Assembly: GCA_027574665.1 (NCBI GenBank)
Contig: CM050656.1
Coordinates: 16,257,501 to 16,321,500 of the forward strand
Source: Rhynochetos jubatus
Lineage: Eukaryota > Chordata > Aves > Eurypygiformes > Rhynochetidae
DNA: 64,000 bases
Direction: 5' to 3'
Below the pieces are notes generated by a model. It worked only from the letters and a program-made list of their open reading frames with translations, was not told the origin of the DNA and ran no database searches. Both the position numbers and the translations under genes were made by a program. This document shows positions 57,101 to 63,724 of the stretch, one piece after another (position 1 is the stretch's first letter; each line of letters starts with the position of its first letter).

Positions 57101-60100
57101 GGTCCAGTGCTTCTGCAGCTTCATTGTAATTATTATTTTTACAAATCTGGTTTGTCAAAAGCTATCAATTATTCAGAAAAAGGTTTTAAAAGTGTAAATG
57201 GATAGTATAATTTGTAATTCATGCAGGTTTTTAAACTACTCTTGATCTGTTATATATTTAAATACTGTCTTTTTCAGGGCCTTGGGACAACTGGTTAAGG
57301 GGTCAGGAGCACAAGTAGTGTTCTCTATCCTGACAGTTGCAGGAAACAATGAGGGAAGAAACAGGAAGAGCCATCAGGTCAATACCTGGCTCTGAGCCTG
57401 GTGTCACTGGCAGGATTTTGGTTTTTTGATCATGGGTCCATTTACATGACACCAGACCTGCTGGTGACAGACGGGGTACGCCTGTCTCAAAGGGGGAAAG
57501 GATCTTCGCACAGGAGTTAGCAGGGCTCATTGGAAGAGCTTTAAACGGGATTTGAAGGGGGAAAGGGATAATACCAGGCTCACAGAGATAAGCCTGGGGG
57601 CAGCACGCCAATGTTTGAGGGACAGTGTGCTGGTGAAGTCCTTCCATCTGCCTTCTCAGGGGAGGCAGGAGATCCATGCAGCAGCAAAGACACAAGGGTT
57701 ACTGATGTGTTAGAAACCACGGGAGCGCCTGAGAATGGTCATGTAGGAATTAGCGCTTTTCCCACCAAAAAAGTGGCGGGGTCAGTAGCCTAACTGAAGT
57801 CCACCCACACCAATTCACACAGCATGCACAACAAACCGGGAACTGGTAGCCATTGTCCAGCTGAAAAACCATGACATAGTTGTCATCATGGTATGGTGGG
57901 ATGACTCGCACAACTGGAGTGATGCAAAGGGTGGCTATAAACTCTTCAGAAGGTACAGGCAAGGAAGGAGAGGAGGTGGGTTAGCCCTGCATCTTAGGGA
58001 GTGTTTTGATTGTCTAGACCTTAAAGATGGTGCCAATAGGGTTGAGTGCTTGTGGGTGAGAATCAGGGAGAAGGACAAGGCAGAGATCACGATGGGAGTC
58101 TGTCACAGTGCACTCAACCAGGATGAAGAGGCAGACAAAATATTCTATAAGCAGCTGGGAGAAGTCTCACAATCACTAGCCCTTGTTCTCATGGGGAACT
58201 TCAACTCAGCAGACGTCTGCTAGAAACACAACCCAGCAAAGACGAAACAGTTTAGGAGGTTCGTGGAGTGTATGGAATATAAATTCCTGACACAGCTAGT
58301 GAGTGAACCAATGAGGGAAGGCATCATGCTGGACCTACCAGGGGGAGGTTTAGTTTGAATATAAGGAAAAATTTCTTCACCAAAAGGGTTATCAAACACT
58401 GGAACAGGCTGCCCAGAGAAGTGGTGGAGTCACTATCCCTGGAGGTATTTAAGAGACGTGCAGATGTGGAGCACAGGGACATGGTTTAGTGGTGGACTTG
58501 GAAGTGCTGGGTTAACAGTTGGACTCGATGGTCTTAAAGGTCTTTTCCAACCTAAATGATTTTATGATTTAGAGCTGTTATTACCTTGCTAACTAGATAG
58601 CTTATCTAGGCAGAAATTATCCTACTTTTAGGTATAAAGCAATTTCTGTGTTAGTTTCCATCCCTCTCCAAATTCCTTATCATATGCACCGTGAAGTGCT
58701 ATATGATACAGACTTGCCATTTAACTTACAGGTTTCAACACATATGCTCCCTAATCATGGTATACCTTCATGGTATTCTGGATATATTATTTTGTGACTG
58801 CAAGTACCTCAGCTCTACATGCCCTTTTCTATTTATGCATAACTGGGTAGACTACAAACTCTTAATAATGCAAAGCAGAATACTTAACCATTGTTTACAA
58901 ATTCTGATGCTCACTAAAACTTTCAACAAAAGCATTCAGCTCTGTTGTTTCCCTGCATGTCCCTATTCAGAAATGGCTTAGGAACATCATCAAGTAGCTT
59001 GTGGAATCAAGACCTATTCATTATAATAGCCCTATTTTCCAGCACATCTGCTATCCTCTACTGTGGGCAACCACTTCTTTACTATGCTGCTCCAGCCTTT
59101 AGCCTTTGCAGCCTTTAGCCTTTGCAGCCTTTAGCAGGAGGTCTGAGATTTAAACAGTACGTTATTGTTCTTCTGAGTGTTATTTTAGCTCAGAGATGTG
59201 GTCAGACTGTGCTCTTGTTTCTCAGTGTGCTTTCTTTGCAAAAGAATAAAAGGTGTTGAACAAAATGTAGGTTACTAAAGACATGACTTGTCACTCTAAT
59301 AATGCAGATTCCACTGTCTAGGTTTCAAGATCCGCTGACCCTTCAAGTATGAACGGAGGTTAGGGGGTAGGTACGGATGAGAACAATTCTTGGTCCATGA
59401 TCGGTTCACATACTTTTTAAACGTAAACAACACAGGTACTGCAAAAAAGACCATCTCATATATGGGTCCGTTCCCCTTCCCATTCATCCTGGACACCTTC
59501 TCCCACACTTATTGTATTCATTCTGTAACCACACTTATCCTTCACATGAGGAGATCTCATCTAAGAGACTATTTCAAGAAATTAAGATCTAATTGGCCCT
59601 ACAATGGCATCTATTTTTTCTTTTCTGTTCTGATTATTCCCCTTGAAAACAATGCTCGTGCATGCTTTTGTTCTCTGTTACATTCCTGCTTCTATCCATT
59701 TCGTTACTGTGTCCCTACACCTTCTGTGCTGGGTTGTCTCCTTTCATGATACACACATTACATATTACACTGCTCCCTTCCACCCTTCTGCATGTTAAAA
59801 CAACAGTGTCCTGTGACCCAGGGTGCCTGAATATTGGCTGCATGAAAAATTCCTGAAGAGCAGTTCTTTCTGAATAGCGTTTGCCTCTCAGACTCCGGTA
59901 GGTTTGTTCTTTCGCTCTATTCCCAACAGCTTGCATAAAATGGAAGGGTGAGATCAGTATAACAACAAAGGTAGAAGTAAAAAAAAAAAAGAAGCAGCAC
60001 TTGTCTACTGTCCACCAATTCTCAGCAGTTGTTTCATGAACTGTCAACAGTACAAAACCCACAGCTATTCTGTACGAGTCAGTAACAGGAGTAGAAAGCA

Positions 60101-63100
60101 TTGCATGTAGCAGAAAAGCAAGAGAAAAGAATGTTTCTGCACTATACTGTTCAAACAAATTTTAAGACAGAACAGCAGATGTATGGAACCAAATCCTTCA
60201 CTCTACAGACAAGAGCCTGTCCAACCATACACTGCAAGTGACTTGTGATTTCACACATATATGTCCACTTCACAAGCAGTCTCAAGGCGTATCTTTTGAT
60301 CTTTATAGAATTGTGAAGCTAGTACTACGAAAAACAGAATGATTAAAACCCTGCTGTATCTACTGATACTAAGTGAAGTCACAACATAGATATGTTTGAC
60401 CCAGAGTTATCAGTGACTTTATTCCCGTCTTATCTATAATATGCGCAATCTCTGCATTGTGTACCTTTGAATTGTGTTTCAAACTCAGGATTCAGCAGAT
60501 GGAGAGAGATATCATCGGACTGTATTTGAAAAGAATGTGTGCATGATAACATGAGCCTTTTGCCCATTTTGCACATTTTCTTAAAATCACAGAACTGTCA
60601 CAATACCCATGGATACCACTGCCTACCAAGCTGACCGATGTTGTATCACTGTTTCCAAGACCTCTCCAAACAGCTGTTTGCATCCATGTGCTATCTCTGT
60701 GGTTTTAGTTAAAGTTAGGTAGGAGCAGTGAAAAATGCTTGTGTAGCATGTATTGACACAAGGGAGTTCTGGCCCACCCACAGGACATGTAGACACCACA
60801 GCAATGCGCGTAATATTTGTATCATAGTAGCTGCAAACATTCTATATGCTATGTGTTGTTACAAATCAGAAAAGGAAATAGAGAGAAGATACCACATTAC
60901 TTACATTAATATATGAAAACAAATTCTGTTCTGGTAACAGGAAATGCAGTGTAGGCAACATCGGGAGCCAAAAGGTTAACTCTATTATTAATTGCTCTTT
61001 TTAATTTAGATTAGAAGAAAGAAAATATTCACACACATTTCTCCCTTAACTTTTCCTTATTACCAGACTGTTGAATCACTCTTTAGTATTGTTTTCTTAC
61101 AGTTCTTACTCACAGATCCTCAGAACCCAGTTATTCCACTAGTGATGAGAATTTATAATTGAGACAAATGAGCCTCTCTGACTTATGTAACAGTAAGATG
61201 CTTCACATTTTTTAAATCTGATATACACAAAAATACAGCCATTAATTATTTTAAACAAATAACATATATCCACAGACTAGTTATTTTTTCTGTTCTAAAC
61301 GCAGGATATATGCCTGGATATATTATGTATTAAGTGTATTATAGAATAATTTAAGGCTCTCCTACATTCCATAATGCATAGACAGAGACAGATAGCACAT
61401 CATTTTCCACGAAGTCAGCTGGAGAGATACAGTAGCCCACTCCAATGCTACAGATCCAGGACTAAAGCCCAAGTTATTAAGGAACTTCAGACATGATTCT
61501 TGGTCCTCTCATAACCTCTTAGTAAGAATAAACAAATCTTACAAGCAATAATTCAGTGTTGTACTGCATTAAACACTACGGTTGAAAAGCTTCTTAATAT
61601 TAAAAGAAAGATTACTTAGTCATGTTTCTTGCCAGAAAATCCTTTCTGCAGATCTCACCCATTCCTGGAAAATGGTTAATTCTCTGAGGAAGGAAAAAAA
61701 AAGTTAGCTGGTACGTTTTAGTTTTCCTGGAGTACCTAATGCATTTAAAACATTCAACTGCGTGCTCAGGCAAGCAGAATTAGTGTTATGCATAAATTAT
61801 TTATGATGATATCTTACGTTATACTATGTACTCTTAGCCGTACTAAAGATACCGTAAGTTGTATTCTCCTCCAACAAAATGAGTATGACCATGGATTTCA
61901 TTTCAGACATGAAAGGACGCTATCATATTCCGATTCACAAAGCTATCTAGGAACAAAGGTGCTATCAGAAAGTAATGGTAAAAAAGGAATTATTTATTCA
62001 CAGAAACTGGGGAGAGACCTCTGCTTGTTAACTTACTGCTTAAAAGCTTATGAGCAACTTATAAATGGTGTTTTGCATCTTCTTTCAAACTCTGACTACT
62101 CACAACACCCAACTGGCAGACAAAAGCATGAAAGAACAGCCCCAAATGTTTTAACACCAGATTCCAAGTGGTATGAACAAATAACTCTGGAAAAGAGAAT
62201 AGGATTTTACAATGTGTAGTGGTATAGCCTCATTGCTGTCTGAGTGGTGGTGTTTTGTGGTTTTGGTTTTTTTCTCTCCACACAGATGTAACTGAGCAAA
62301 ACCGACACACTACTGACCATTTCAGTGTGAAGCAGGTTACTGAAACATGCCAGAAACCCGAACTACCACTCTACCTGGTAGTTCCGAAGTTCAGCAATCT
62401 TTTCTTGTTGCACAGCAGAATCACTCCATATAAGATTAGCTGTTTCATCTTCATCACGTGTTTTCACAAATCCCATTTCTCGTATTACTACACGCACTAT
62501 GGAGAAATCACATACTTAAGGAGTTTTTTGAATCTCTAAAATAGATTTATTTTCAAAAATTTAAAAACTGATTAAGATTTTAAACATTTACAATATTCAA
62601 CCCTTTGTCTGAGAACAATGTTAGCATGCAAGCTATTATTTATCTTGCAGTATTTCCATCAGTCTATTGCAAACCTGTCACTACAATGTTACAGCACCTT
62701 CTACTGAGGCTGGAATCAGAGCACAACGACTGATGTGAACTGTGAAGAGCTTCAGGGTGTTGCACAACCATCTAGTAAAAGTCTACTTGCACAGCTTTTA
62801 GACTTAATCTTGGCTATCAACTATGTTAATTTTAAATCAGTGATGCCCGTCACTGCAGACAGGGGACAAGAATGCCTCCTCAGAAAAGGTACAGTAGTTA
62901 AAATAATATGTGTATTTGCATTTGTAACACAAAAAAAAGAGAAAAGACCAATTGTGTGCCAGGCATAACTCAGGTTCTAGGAGAAAGATTTTTCTGAAGT
63001 AGCCCCAAGCACCAAAATGCAAAACATTTTCTATTGAGAAACCTCTGTATAATAATTAGAGTACTTAACATTAAATTTACACTGCTCATCTTTCAAGGCT

Positions 63101-63724
63101 TTAAGTAAACTTCCAAACACATACATAATTCATAATTAGAGGGTTTTTCCACAGCCTTCTTGATTACTTAAGTTTTTGCATTTCAAGGCCCTTCCCTGAG
63201 TAACAAATGGGGAGTAACAGATGCACAGCGTTCAAAGCTATCAAATCAAATCAATCAAATCAACAGGAAAAAAAAGAGAAGATTTCTTACAAAAGAAAAT
63301 CCTTTGGAAATGTCTCACTGTCAGGTTGATGTAAAGTCCATTAATTCACCCCATTAGACAATAATTCACTCATGTCAATGGCTATTAGCATGAAAACAAA
63401 ATATGTAACTTCCTACCGATTTCATATTTTGTGCCAGCAACATTTGCAGTGATGACTCCATTCTTCTTCTTTCTGACTTTTCTTTTAATTGTGCTTTGAT
63501 AGGGTAGTTCCGAACTCAAAGTCAGAGGAGCAGTTCCATGGTTATCTTTGAAAAATAATGTTGTAAAGATCAACATCTTTGTATCTCAAATAACATATAC
63601 AAATGAACTAAAAATACAAACATTTACTTTGTTGCAACTCAGGAGTACAAGCATACTGAATAATTAATAAGCTATATTAAAAATCCAAGACTATCATACC
63701 TCCCTCATTAGGCAAGGATGGCAT
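9261..63724 (-). CDS. TTLL7: TTLL7 tubulin polyglutamylase, complete coding sequence in 20 exons
   Basis: Joined exons in transcript order: 63724-63700, 63545-63417, 62496-62375, 61683-61616, 56088-55930, 54321-54105, 51565-51401, 50584-50426, 38407-38313, 37667-37520, 37439-37366, 35176-35041, 34286-34200, 29052-28857, 27795-27515, 24678-24544, 22780-22700, 16999-16839, 12980-12807, 9381-9261. The sum is 2733 nt, or 910 residues plus TGA; all introns are GT-AG and all phases close. The protein matches TTLL7 along its whole length (human form about 887 residues, from memory). Members of this family use ATP to ligate glutamate chains onto tubulin tails, and TTLL7 prefers beta-tubulin, notably in neurons. 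Visible ATP-grasp/TTL hallmarks are [10 protein letters not shown] (159-168), [18 protein letters not shown] (187-204), TNYSVNKHN (248-256), GFD (333-335) and LLEINRAPSF (346-355), where D335, E348 and N350 are expected to bind Mg-ATP. A basic region, a Ser/acidic linker and a conserved C-terminus follow. No frameshift, stop or missing catalytic residue was seen, so the gene looks functional. Confidence 0.96.
12059..12264 (-). other. Exon-like interval with premature stop (possible poison exon)
   Basis: Strong acceptor TTATTTCTTCTTACAG and donor AAT|GTAAGT on the TTLL7 strand; 206 nt. Joined to exon 19 (or to the 81-nt candidate) it reads two codons and then TAA. It could be an untranslated alternative exon, a decay-triggering exon or a chance pairing of splice sites. 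Confidence 0.2.
12356..12436 (-). other. Candidate in-frame cassette exon of TTLL7
   Basis: Bounded on the gene strand by an acceptor TTTGCATTCCTAG, with a plausible branch site CACTGAT some 20 nt upstream, and a consensus donor CAG|GTAAGTG. It is 81 nt long, has no stop in the phase dictated by exon 19, and hands the same phase to exon 20. Inclusion would add 27 residues after residue 870 or so, including [19 protein letters not shown] do not recall this segment in mammalian TTLL7. Pseudo-exons are common in introns, so this is a prediction only. Confidence 0.3.
12807..12980 (-). CDS. TTLL7: TTLL7 coding exon 19
   Basis: Residues 813-870 plus two bases. [30 protein letters not shown] and [12 protein letters not shown]. 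The acceptor is CATAACAG and the donor GTATAC. The exon ends two bases into an Arg codon that the last exon completes. Confidence 0.94.
14150..15227 (+). mobile_element. Avian GC-rich interspersed repeat, probably LTR-type
   Basis: Recognised from memory as a family found many times in bird genomes. Its landmarks are TGGACAACAGGCGCCCACC near 14260, AAAAGGCTCGTGGGTCG near 14316, imperfect CTCCAGC-GTGGG tandem units at 14615-14870, AAATATGTTATCCCACC near 15057, and a GTAGCCCCCCC tract followed by AACCCAATACA at the end. The CA end and lack of a poly-A tail fit a solitary LTR; class is inference. The overlapping ORFs inside it, up to 235 codons, are compositional. The strand is the one on which I recall the consensus. 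It lies in intron 18, antisense to that reading. Confidence 0.6.
14615..14870 (+). repeat. Imperfect tandem units of about 50 bp inside the avian repeat
   Basis: Units beginning TGCTCCAGC(C/G)TGGG start near 14671, 14718, 14770 and 14821, a spacing of 47-52 bp, with more diverged copies before (about 14620) and after (about 14862, 14941). Confidence 0.7.
16839..16999 (-). CDS. TTLL7: TTLL7 coding exon 18
   Basis: Residues 760-812 plus two bases. [33 protein letters not shown] and WNCFCNS are clear TTLL7 C-terminal motifs. The acceptor is CTTTCCTAG and the donor GTAAGC. Confidence 0.95.
18290..18561 (-). mobile_element. CR1 LINE, truncated 3' end
   Basis: It reads in from the + strand as TCATAGAATCCTAGAATGG followed by TTGGGTTGGAAAGGACC, the reverse complement of a CR1 tail, so the element points to the minus strand. 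Only the 3' UTR and last part of the element remain. The tail is of the 'GTCTAGTGGAGGGTGTCCC' type, shared with the copies at 29.4-30.2 kb and 56.4 kb. Confidence 0.93.
20331..20346. repeat. Poly-A run (16 bp)
   Basis: Uninterrupted A run on the + strand; no recognised retroposed sequence precedes it. Confidence 0.8.
20638..20664. repeat. AAAC/AAAAC simple repeat
   Basis: Short interrupted run of AAAC and AAAAC units on the + strand. Confidence 0.8.
20764..20988 (-). other. Exon-like open frame in intron 17, not recognised
   Basis: A 75-codon open stretch ([20 protein letters not shown] and on) directly follows an acceptor-like CGGTTTTTTCAG, in the phase that exon 17 would supply, and ends at TGA. 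A second acceptor-like TTTCCCCACAG lies inside it. No phase-preserving strong donor is present and no polyadenylation hexamer was seen just downstream. It could be an alternative 3'-terminal exon, an eroded repeat or chance. Confidence 0.15.
21060..21123. repeat. (ATCT)n tetranucleotide microsatellite
   Basis: Fifteen uninterrupted ATCT units plus a partial one, flanked by CCATCC on the left and CCCCTCTCCCTCCC on the right. A perfect array of this length is likely to be length-polymorphic. It creates a spurious SIYL-repeat reading frame. Confidence 0.98.
22700..22780 (-). CDS. TTLL7: TTLL7 coding exon 17
   Basis: Residues 733-759; exactly 27 codons. [19 protein letters not shown] and DSVKQRK, nearly identical to the mammalian form. 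The acceptor is TTGACTGCAG and the donor GTGAGT. Confidence 0.95.
22781..24543 (-). other. TTLL7: TTLL7 intron 16
   Basis: AT-rich; no repeat, RNA or coding signal recognised. Confidence 0.85.
24544..24678 (-). CDS. TTLL7: TTLL7 coding exon 16
   Basis: Residues 688-732; exactly 45 codons. [13 protein letters not shown], then [20 protein letters not shown], the start of the conserved C-terminal region. The acceptor is TTTTTAG and the donor GTAAGT. Confidence 0.94.
24679..27514 (-). other. TTLL7: TTLL7 intron 15
   Basis: AT-rich; a slightly GC-richer patch at about 26480-26720 has short ORFs on both strands without recognisable motifs. Nothing else seen. Confidence 0.85.
27515..27795 (-). CDS. 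TTLL7: TTLL7 coding exon 15 (Ser-rich linker)
   Basis: Residues 594-687; 281 nt. It begins with a segment of about 20-25 residues that I do not recall from the mammalian protein ([17 protein letters not shown] and on), then has the conserved [12 protein letters not shown] (620-631) and [10 protein letters not shown]. It is probably disordered. The acceptor is TTGTCTGCAG and the donor GTGAGT. Confidence 0.92.
27796..28856 (-). other. TTLL7: TTLL7 intron 14
   Basis: AT-rich; short diverged direct repeats around ACTAACAA(C/T)ATATATG at about 27866 and 27922. No gene or repeat family recognised. Confidence 0.8.
28857..29052 (-). CDS. TTLL7: TTLL7 coding exon 14 (Ser/acidic/Lys-rich linker)
   Basis: Residues 529-593 plus one base. 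PLCSMPES is conserved. A Ser/Asp/Glu-rich stretch with [10 protein letters not shown] follows, then a Lys-rich KEKKEKK run, which suggests a disordered linker. The acceptor is GCATTAG, preceded by an uninterrupted T18 tract on the coding strand (29060-29077); the donor is a consensus GTAAGT. Confidence 0.94.
29060..29077. repeat. A18/T18 homopolymer forming the exon 14 polypyrimidine tract
   Basis: Eighteen A on the + strand, so eighteen T on the TTLL7 strand, ending 7 nt before the exon 14 acceptor AG. Homopolymers of this length often vary between individuals. Confidence 0.95.
29400..30241 (+). mobile_element. CR1 LINE, 3' fragment with reverse-transcriptase C-terminus
   Basis: 5'-truncated CR1. 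The first 410 bp read as the end of ORF2 ([40 protein letters not shown], a TAG stop, then [20 protein letters not shown] and [10 protein letters not shown]). They are followed by the 3' UTR and a tail ending in TGATTCTATGAT. One in-frame stop at 29611-29613 and later frame loss show it is inactive. It lies opposite to TTLL7 transcription. Tail type matches the 18.3 and 56.4 kb copies. Confidence 0.95.
31892..31914. repeat. (GGA)n short simple repeat
   Basis: Seven or so GGA/GAG units in a row. Confidence 0.8.
32254..32544 (+). other. Unrecognised ORF in intron 13, antisense to TTLL7
   Basis: A 96-codon reading frame with an ordinary residue mix, including [16 protein letters not shown], but no motif I know, no clear promoter or polyadenylation site and no splice sites bounding it convincingly. 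Most likely chance or a decayed insertion. Confidence 0.1.
34200..34286 (-). CDS. TTLL7: TTLL7 coding exon 13
   Basis: Residues 500-528; 87 nt, phase 0 on both sides. [20 protein letters not shown] then KCTRQRGPK: an acidic helix followed by a basic tail. The acceptor is CATTTCTAG and the donor GTATTT. Confidence 0.94.
34287..35040 (-). other. TTLL7: TTLL7 intron 12
   Basis: 754 bp, no feature recognised beyond splice sites. Confidence 0.85.
35041..35176 (-). CDS. TTLL7: TTLL7 coding exon 12
   Basis: Residues 454-499. [19 protein letters not shown], then [13 protein letters not shown] and NNPLKRMK, closely matching the mammalian protein. The acceptor is CCCTATTTTAG; the donor GTACTG is weak at +4 to +6. 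Confidence 0.95.
35177..37365 (-). other. TTLL7: TTLL7 intron 11
   Basis: AT-rich; no repeat family or RNA gene recognised. Confidence 0.85.
37366..37439 (-). CDS. TTLL7: TTLL7 coding exon 11
   Basis: Residues 430-453 plus two bases; 74 nt. [20 protein letters not shown] then MGNY: a charged helix continuing the basic domain. It follows an 80-bp intron. The acceptor ends in TTTGTAG and the donor is GTAACT. Confidence 0.95.
37520..37667 (-). CDS. TTLL7: TTLL7 coding exon 10 (basic helical region)
   Basis: Residues 380-429. Lys/Arg-rich: [19 protein letters not shown], then [14 protein letters not shown] and ERRKEEL. By family knowledge this region after the core forms the cationic microtubule-binding domain of TTLL7-type glutamylases. 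The acceptor ends in TTTCAG and the donor is GTAGGAAG. Confidence 0.95.
37668..38312 (-). other. TTLL7: TTLL7 intron 9
   Basis: 645 bp; a G8 run near 38073 and AT-rich sequence only. Confidence 0.85.
38313..38407 (-). CDS. TTLL7: TTLL7 coding exon 9 (end of catalytic core)
   Basis: Residues 349-379 plus two bases. Opens with [18 protein letters not shown] (N350 is the last conserved metal/ATP contact) and runs into the helix [12 protein letters not shown]. The acceptor is TTTTTTTCAG and the donor GTAAAC. It is separated from exon 8 by the longest intron, 12 kb. Confidence 0.96.
41604..42460 (-). mobile_element. CR1 LINE with internal deletion
   Basis: Read on the minus strand, the upstream 440 bp are the middle of the CR1 reverse transcriptase (…[25 protein letters not shown]), with several frameshifts and stops. 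Near 42010 they join directly to the 3'-terminal region ([37 protein letters not shown]). The rest of the RT is missing. The tail (GGTTTAGTGGTGGACTTGG on the element strand) differs from the 18.3/29.4/56.4 kb copies and matches the 57.3-58.6 kb copy. Confidence 0.93.
46235..46425 (-). mobile_element. Old CR1 LINE fragment
   Basis: The + strand resembles the reverse complement of the CR1 region after the reverse transcriptase: CATGTGCTCCAGCCC, CACTCCAGTTTTTCT and TCTTCCAGATGTGACCT. It is much more diverged than the other copies and lacks both ends. Confidence 0.65.
48660..48800. repeat. TA/CA-rich simple-sequence patch
   Basis: Interrupted (CA)n and (TA)n runs, with an uninterrupted TA stretch at about 48713-48730, plus repeated CATACTGTGTG and TACATATACATA words. 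Confidence 0.8.
50426..50584 (-). CDS. TTLL7: TTLL7 coding exon 8 (metal-binding residues)
   Basis: Residues 296-348; 159 nt, phase 0 on both sides. Contains [11 protein letters not shown] (D335 expected to bind Mg) and KPWLLE, whose last residue E348 is the conserved Mg-binding glutamate of ATP-grasp ligases. The acceptor is CCCTACAG and the donor GTAAAC. Confidence 0.96.
50585..51400 (-). other. TTLL7: TTLL7 intron 7
   Basis: 816 bp, AT-rich; nothing recognised. Confidence 0.85.
51401..51565 (-). CDS. TTLL7: TTLL7 coding exon 7
   Basis: Residues 241-295; 165 nt, exactly 55 codons. Contains the TTLL signature [11 protein letters not shown] (246-256), the basic/acidic [13 protein letters not shown] segment and WFTEFLETN. 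The acceptor is TTTTTTTAG and the donor GTAAGA. Phase is 0 on both sides. Confidence 0.96.
51566..54104 (-). other. TTLL7: TTLL7 intron 6
   Basis: AT-rich with a GC-richer interval at 53300-53700 that includes the inverted repeat at 53334-53350, and a tandem GGAACAATGTCA pair near 52825-52850. No gene recognised. Confidence 0.85.
53334..53350. repeat. Inverted repeat with 8-bp arms
   Basis: AGAGGTGT, one G, ACACCTCT. It contains AGGTGTGA, a T-box half-site word, and an overlapping inverted near-copy. Confidence 0.65.
54105..54321 (-). CDS. TTLL7: TTLL7 coding exon 6 (ATP-grasp core)
   Basis: Residues 168-240; 217 nt. Contains [37 protein letters not shown] (the adenine and substrate-pocket strands; R204 lies in the conserved KFDLR motif) and [14 protein letters not shown]. 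The acceptor is TTTTTACCAG and the donor a consensus GTAAGT. This is the most highly conserved exon of the gene. Confidence 0.97.
54322..55929 (-). other. TTLL7: TTLL7 intron 5
   Basis: AT-rich, with a GC-richer interval at 55290-55610 that looks like a diverged relative of the avian repeat in intron 18. Confidence 0.85.
55290..55610 (+). mobile_element. Possible diverged relative of the avian GC-rich repeat
   Basis: Shares order and wording with the end of the 14150-15227 element: CTCCAACATGGGTGTC-like units, TTAAATATGT, a CAGTGGGGTGGTGGG core, then GCAGCCCCCAACCACC, AAAACTTGCC and GCCCAATACA. It is shorter and much more diverged. An independent C-rich sequence is the alternative. Confidence 0.4.
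55930..56088 (-). CDS. TTLL7: TTLL7 coding exon 5 (ATP-binding lysine region)
   Basis: Residues 115-167 plus two bases. Contains [10 protein letters not shown], a basic [10 protein letters not shown] stretch, and [13 protein letters not shown] at 156-168, the nucleotide-binding strand and loop of the ATP-grasp fold. The acceptor is TTTTTTGCAG and the donor a consensus GTAAGT. Confidence 0.97.
56433..56619 (+). mobile_element. CR1 LINE, short 3' fragment
   Basis: Starts GGTGGTGAGGCACTGGGAC and ends in CTGTTCTATGATTCT: the last 190 bp of a CR1, with the GTCTAGTGGAGGGTGTCCC tail type. Opposite to TTLL7 transcription. Confidence 0.93.
57280..58570 (+). mobile_element. CR1 LINE with endonuclease segment and internal deletion
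   Basis: The first part reads as early ORF2 ([15 protein letters not shown]), followed by apurinic-endonuclease-like sequence ([48 protein letters not shown], with stops and frameshifts). Near 58343, at MLDLP, it jumps to the 3'-terminal region ([20 protein letters not shown]) and ends in TGATTTTATGATTT. The whole reverse transcriptase is missing. The tail type matches the 41.6 kb copy. Inactive. Confidence 0.93.
59093..59134. repeat. Tandem repeat, 16-bp unit
   Basis: CAGCCTTTAGCCTTTG repeated about 2.6 times. Confidence 0.9.
61616..61683 (-). CDS. TTLL7: TTLL7 coding exon 4
   Basis: Residues 93-114 plus two bases; 68 nt. Codes [20 protein letters not shown], the conserved 'fishing-for-the-N-lobe' segment of TTL-family enzymes with an N-H-F-P core. 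The acceptor is CCTTCCTCAG and the donor GTAATC, a weaker match at +5. The Lys codon is split across the junction with exon 5. Confidence 0.94.
61684..62374 (-). other. TTLL7: TTLL7 intron 3
   Basis: 691 bp. A 143-codon + strand ORF (61788-62219) covers most of it; the ORF has no recognisable motif and no evident promoter, and is probably chance. Confidence 0.85.
62375..62496 (-). CDS. TTLL7: TTLL7 coding exon 3
   Basis: Residues 52-92, the beginning of the TTL domain, including REMGFVKT and [15 protein letters not shown]. The acceptor is TTTCTCCATAG and the donor GTAGAG. At 122 nt it closes exactly on a codon boundary. Confidence 0.95.
62497..63416 (-). other. TTLL7: TTLL7 intron 2
   Basis: 920 bp, AT-rich, with a short TCAAA/TCAA simple repeat near 63240-63262; nothing else recognised. 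Confidence 0.85.
63417..63545 (-). CDS. TTLL7: TTLL7 coding exon 2
   Basis: Residues 9-51. The first ten or so residues are variable; ELPYQST, a basic KRKVRKKK run and [12 protein letters not shown] then lead into the catalytic core. The acceptor is TTTTTCAAAG and the donor GTAGGAAG. It ends one base into a Val codon, which is completed by exon 3. Confidence 0.95.
63700..63724 (-). CDS. TTLL7: TTLL7 coding exon 1 (start codon)
   Basis: Codes residues 1-8 plus one base, beginning MPSLPNEG, which matches the mammalian N-terminus with one change. The donor is GTATGA. The start is fixed by this match and by an in-frame TAG three codons upstream (63733-63731). A lies at -3 relative to the ATG. 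The same exon continues upstream as 5' UTR. Confidence 0.93.

Larger units (their letters stand above)
56089..61615 (-). other. TTLL7: TTLL7 intron 4
   Basis: Contains two CR1 copies (56433-56619 and 57280-58570) and a 16-bp tandem repeat (59093-59134). The remaining sequence, including long chance ORFs at 59390-60158 on both strands, has no recognised content. Confidence 0.85.

Noticed and set aside
57888..58223. 111-codon + strand ORF with endonuclease-like sequence
   Set aside because: It is the decayed CR1 ORF2 segment, not a host gene.
59715..60158. 147-codon minus-strand ORF in intron 4
   Set aside because: Poly-Phe from an A-run, no motif, no exon signals in phase.
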